DNA from: Paraplanobispora siamensis
Lineage (GTDB): Bacteria; Actinomycetota; Actinomycetes; Streptosporangiales; Streptosporangiaceae
Assembly (NCBI RefSeq): GCF_016863175.1
Contig: NZ_BOOJ01000024.1
Span: forward strand, 62,001-126,000
Direction: 5' to 3'
DNA length: 64,000 bases
Below are positions 61,719 to 64,000 of the stretch, one piece after another. The stretch's first letter is position 1. Each line of letters starts with the position of its first letter. The notes under the pieces were generated by a model, which saw only the letters and a program-made list of their open reading frames with translations, was not told the origin of the DNA and did not search any database. The position numbers and the translations under genes are program-made.

Positions 61719-63305
61719 TCAGGCGTCGGGCGTGCGGCGGAAGACGACGAGGGCCACGTCGTCCTCGCGGACGCCGAACTGGCCCAGCAGCCGGTTGCAG
61801 AACCCCTCCAGATCGTCTCCGGCGGACTCCGCGAGCCGCCGGGCGATCTCCAGGCTCTCGTCGAGCAGCTTGTCCCGGTCCTCGATGAGCCCGTCGGTGA
61901 ACATCAGCACCGCGCCTCCCGCCGGAACCGTCAGCTCGTCGACGCGGTAGACCGTCTCGCTCACGCCCAGCAGGAGGTTGCCCAGGGCGTGATAGCGGGC
62001 CTGGCCGGGCTCGTCCAGCAGCAGCGGCGGGATGTGCCCCGCGTTGGCCAGCTCGATCTTCCCGGTCACCGGGTCGAGCAGGATCAGGCACACCGTGGCG
62101 GTCATGCCGGGGTGATAGCGCCGCAGAACGTCGTTGAGCAGCGCCATGGACGCGCCGAGGTCGACCGCGCCCAGGAGCGAGGCGCGCAGGGCGTGGCGCA
62201 GCTCGGCCATCACGGTCGCGGCGTGCAGGGAGTGCCCCTGCACGTCACCGATGGCGATGAGGACCTGCTCGCCCAGCGGCAGGACCTCGTAGAAGTCGCC
62301 GCCGACCTCGACGTTGTCCACCGCCGGCTGGTAGCGCCAGCAGATCTCCAGCCCGGGGACCTGGGGGATGCGCGCCGGCAGCAGGCTGCGCTGCAGGGTG
62401 AGCGCGATCGCGTGCTCCTCGGTGTAGGCGCGCAGGGCGTCCACCGCCAGGGCCAGCGCCTGGCCGAGCTGGCGCAGGACGGTGAACTCGTCGTCGTCCA
62501 TCGGCGGGTCCGCCTGCACCCCCAGGCACAGGGCGGGGCGGCCCAGCTTGGTGCGCGAGACCGTCGCCGAGACGTCCCCGGTGACGTCCGAGCCGGGCAC
62601 CAGCTTCAGCCAGTCGGAGGCCGCGACCGTGATGATCCGGGTGCCCGGCGCGTCGTCCAGGAACAGCTTGCTCAGCGCGGGCAGGGAGTCGGGCGAGGCG
62701 GGCTTGGCCGCGGCGGTGTGCTCCGGGGGCATGGAGTTGTACCTGCGGGTCCGGCCGTCCGGCGGGAGCGCCAGCGCGCCCGCGTGCCGGCCGAGGATCC
62801 GGGAGGTCCCCTCGACGGCCGTGGCCAGGAGCCCGTCGAAGGTGTCGGCCGCGTTCATGGCCAGGGTGACCTCGTTGAGGGCGGCCATCCGCCCGGCCAT
62901 CCGCTCGGCCCGCTGCCGCGCGCGGTAGTAGCGCAGGGTGGCCTCGATCGTCGCGGCGAACTCGTCCGGCTCGACCGGCTCGGCCAGGTAGGCGTCCGCG
63001 CCCCGTTCGAGGCCCTCGGTGCGGTCACCGGGCGTGATCGCCGCCCCGGAGATCTGGACGACCGGGATCGAGGACGTGACGGGGTCGGCCTTGATCTGCT
63101 CACAGACCTCGTAGCCGCTGATGTCGGGCAGCTTGACGTCCAGGACGACGAGGTCGGGGCGGAGCTCCTTGACCTTGGTCAGCGCCTCCAGCCCGCCCGT
63201 CGCCTCCACGACCCGGTGGCCGGAGCGCCGCAGCCAGCTGGACAGGATGTAGAGCTTGGTCGGCGTGTCGTCCACGACGAGCACCGTCGCCGTCGTCTCA
63301 TTCAC
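61719..63305 (-). CDS. Response-regulator-linked PP2C (SpoIIE/RsbU-type) phosphatase
   Basis: 528 residues from the GTG at 63305. Receiver domain 1-125 with phosphoacceptor Asp56 (VVLDVKLPDISG), a linker helix, a GAF-like middle (about 155-300), and a C-terminal SpoIIE phosphatase domain (LQRSLLPARIPQVPGLEICWRYQPA, VGGDFYEVLPL, IGDVQGHS, LANAGHIPPLLL, FTDGLIEDRD) with the metal-binding Asp residues. It would dephosphorylate an anti-sigma-factor antagonist. It overlaps the upstream hybrid kinase gene by 8 bases and is likely phosphorylated by it. Confidence 0.92.
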   Translation of the reverse strand: MNETTATVLVVDDTPTKLYILSSWLRRSGHRVVEATGGLEALTKVKELRPDLVVLDVKLPDISGYEVCEQIKADPVTSSIPVVQISGAAITPGDRTEGLERGADAYLAEPVEPDEFAATIEATLRYYRARQRAERMAGRMAALNEVTLAMNAADTFDGLLATAVEGTSRILGRHAGALALPPDGRTRRYNSMPPEHTAAAKPASPDSLPALSKLFLDDAPGTRIITVAASDWLKLVPGSDVTGDVSATVSRTKLGRPALCLGVQADPPMDDDEFTVLRQLGQALALAVDALRAYTEEHAIALTLQRSLLPARIPQVPGLEICWRYQPAVDNVEVGGDFYEVLPLGEQVLIAIGDVQGHSLHAATVMAELRHALRASLLGAVDLGASMALLNDVLRRYHPGMTATVCLILLDPVTGKIELANAGHIPPLLLDEPGQARYHALGNLLLGVSETVYRVDELTVPAGGAVLMFTDGLIEDRDKLLDESLEIARRLAESAGDDLEGFCNRLLGQFGVREDDVALVVFRRTPDA

Positions 63306-64000
63306 CCTCGTGCTCCAAGGCGTGCCGTACGGTCTCCAGCAGGATGTCACGGCGGAGGTCGTGCTTGGAGACCACCGCTCGTGCCGTCTGCGGATACTGG
63401 TGGGAGGTCACGACGGTGACGACGATGGCGGGGACGGCGCGCAGCCGTTCGTCCTCGGCCATCCGCAGCAACAGGGTCGCCCCGTCCATCCGCGGCATCA
63501 GCAGGTCCACCAGGACGACGTCGGGAGGGTCGGCGGCCATCAGCTCCAGCGCGGTCAGCCCGTCGGGCGCCTCGTCGATCCGGGCGGCGAAACCGCTGAG
63601 CATGCGGCGTACGGTGGCCCGGAACTTCTCGTCGTCGTCGGCGACGAGCAGCCGGCTCACCACCGGCGGACCGGCGTGCCGCTGCGGCAGGCGCAGGACG
63701 GCCGTGGTGCCCCCGGACGGCGTGGCGGACAGCTGGAGGGTGCCGTCCATCGCCTCGGCCAGGCGGCGGGCGTACGGCAGGCCGAGACCGGTGCCCTTCG
63801 CGCGCGCCTGGATCGGCCCCGGCACCTGATAGAACTCCTCGAAGACGCTCTCCAGGTGCTCCTCGGGGATGCCGATCCCGGTGTCGGTCACCGTGAAGAC
63901 CACCTCGTCGGTGGCCCCGTCGGTGGCCACCTCCAGCCTGACCTCGCCCTCTTCGGTGAACTTCAGGGCGTTGGACAGGAGGTTGCGCAGGATCTTGGTG
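63298..64000 (-). CDS. Hybrid sensor histidine kinase, 5' end outside the window
   Basis: Only the last 233 codons are visible. They begin within the ATPase domain (N box KILRNLLSNALKF, then DTGIGIPEEHLESVFEEFYQ, GTGLGL) and end in a receiver domain (LLVADDDEKFRATVRRMLSG, phosphoacceptor in VVLVDLLMPRMDG). The C-terminus EHEGE overlaps the phosphatase gene by 8 bases. The hybrid kinase and REC-phosphatase probably form one phosphorelay that feeds a partner-switching sigma control. Confidence 0.9.
   Translation of the reverse strand, partial: TKILRNLLSNALKFTEEGEVRLEVATDGATDEVVFTVTDTGIGIPEEHLESVFEEFYQVPGPIQARAKGTGLGLPYARRLAEAMDGTLQLSATPSGGTTAVLRLPQRHAGPPVVSRLLVADDDEKFRATVRRMLSGFAARIDEAPDGLTALELMAADPPDVVLVDLLMPRMDGATLLLRMAEDERLRAVPAIVVTVVTSHQYPQTARAVVSKHDLRRDILLETVRHALEHEGE

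Overview
The window is high-GC actinobacterial chromosome, most likely from the Streptosporangiales (Streptosporangium/Nonomuraea-like). This rests on strong third-position GC bias, frequent GTG/TTG starts, 4-nt start/stop overlaps, TANNNT -10 boxes, and the conserved actinobacterial order gluABCD - miaB - miaA - dapF - hflX. The genus is inferred. I see no tRNA, rRNA, CRISPR array, transposase or phage gene.

Core block, about 0.6-20 kb: RNase Y, an S9 peptidase, the glutamate-type ABC transporter gluABCD (reverse strand), miaB, two low-complexity membrane proteins, a LigB-like protein, tRNase Z, an O6-alkylguanine-DNA alkyltransferase, miaA, dapF, a SCO6745-like protein, a large TPR protein, an SDR and a small cupin. 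Several of these genes have a -10-like hexamer 6-8 bases before the start codon and no ribosome binding site, so they probably make leaderless mRNAs.

Accessory block, about 20-60 kb, lies between dapF and hflX, which are close neighbours in Streptomyces. Its main theme is stepwise demethylation of glycine betaine. An MttB-family methyltransferase, a corrinoid protein, a methyl-H4folate:corrinoid methyltransferase, MetF, MetV, a reductive activator of corrinoid proteins and a DUF1638 protein lie around a divergent IclR regulator. They could convert betaine to dimethylglycine and send the methyl group through methyl- to methylene-H4folate. Dimethylglycine oxidase and a sarcosine oxidase would then carry dimethylglycine to sarcosine and glycine. 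In the sarcosine oxidase the alpha and gamma subunits are fused in one 1150-residue chain. Between the two halves lie an HNH-nuclease lipoprotein, a two-component system flanked by two PepSY proteins, an ECF sigma factor with a CU044_5270-type partner, and a metalloprotease with a small partner. After the betaine block come an unknown protein, an SPFH lipoprotein, a VOC protein, a glycolate oxidase operon (glcD-glcE-glcF-iclR), malate synthase, a DUF4097 lipoprotein, and an FAD-linked oxidase divergent from a SARP/AfsR-type regulator.

The right end returns to core genes: hflX, a strong terminator, then a REC-PP2C phosphatase overlapping a hybrid histidine kinase that runs off the window.

Regulatory DNA visible in the sequence includes: a TTCC-N7-GGAA operator at iclR/mttB with a matching tandem pair at aceB; a CTTAA-N6-CTTAG direct repeat at two places in the two-component/PepSY locus; heptamers at an 11-bp period between the SARP gene and the FAD oxidase; a 17-bp perfect hairpin between gluB and gluC; and a 19-bp perfect palindrome before glcD. 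In-frame or junction-spanning tandem duplications recur in the accessory genes (soxAG, metV, glcE, the second iclR).
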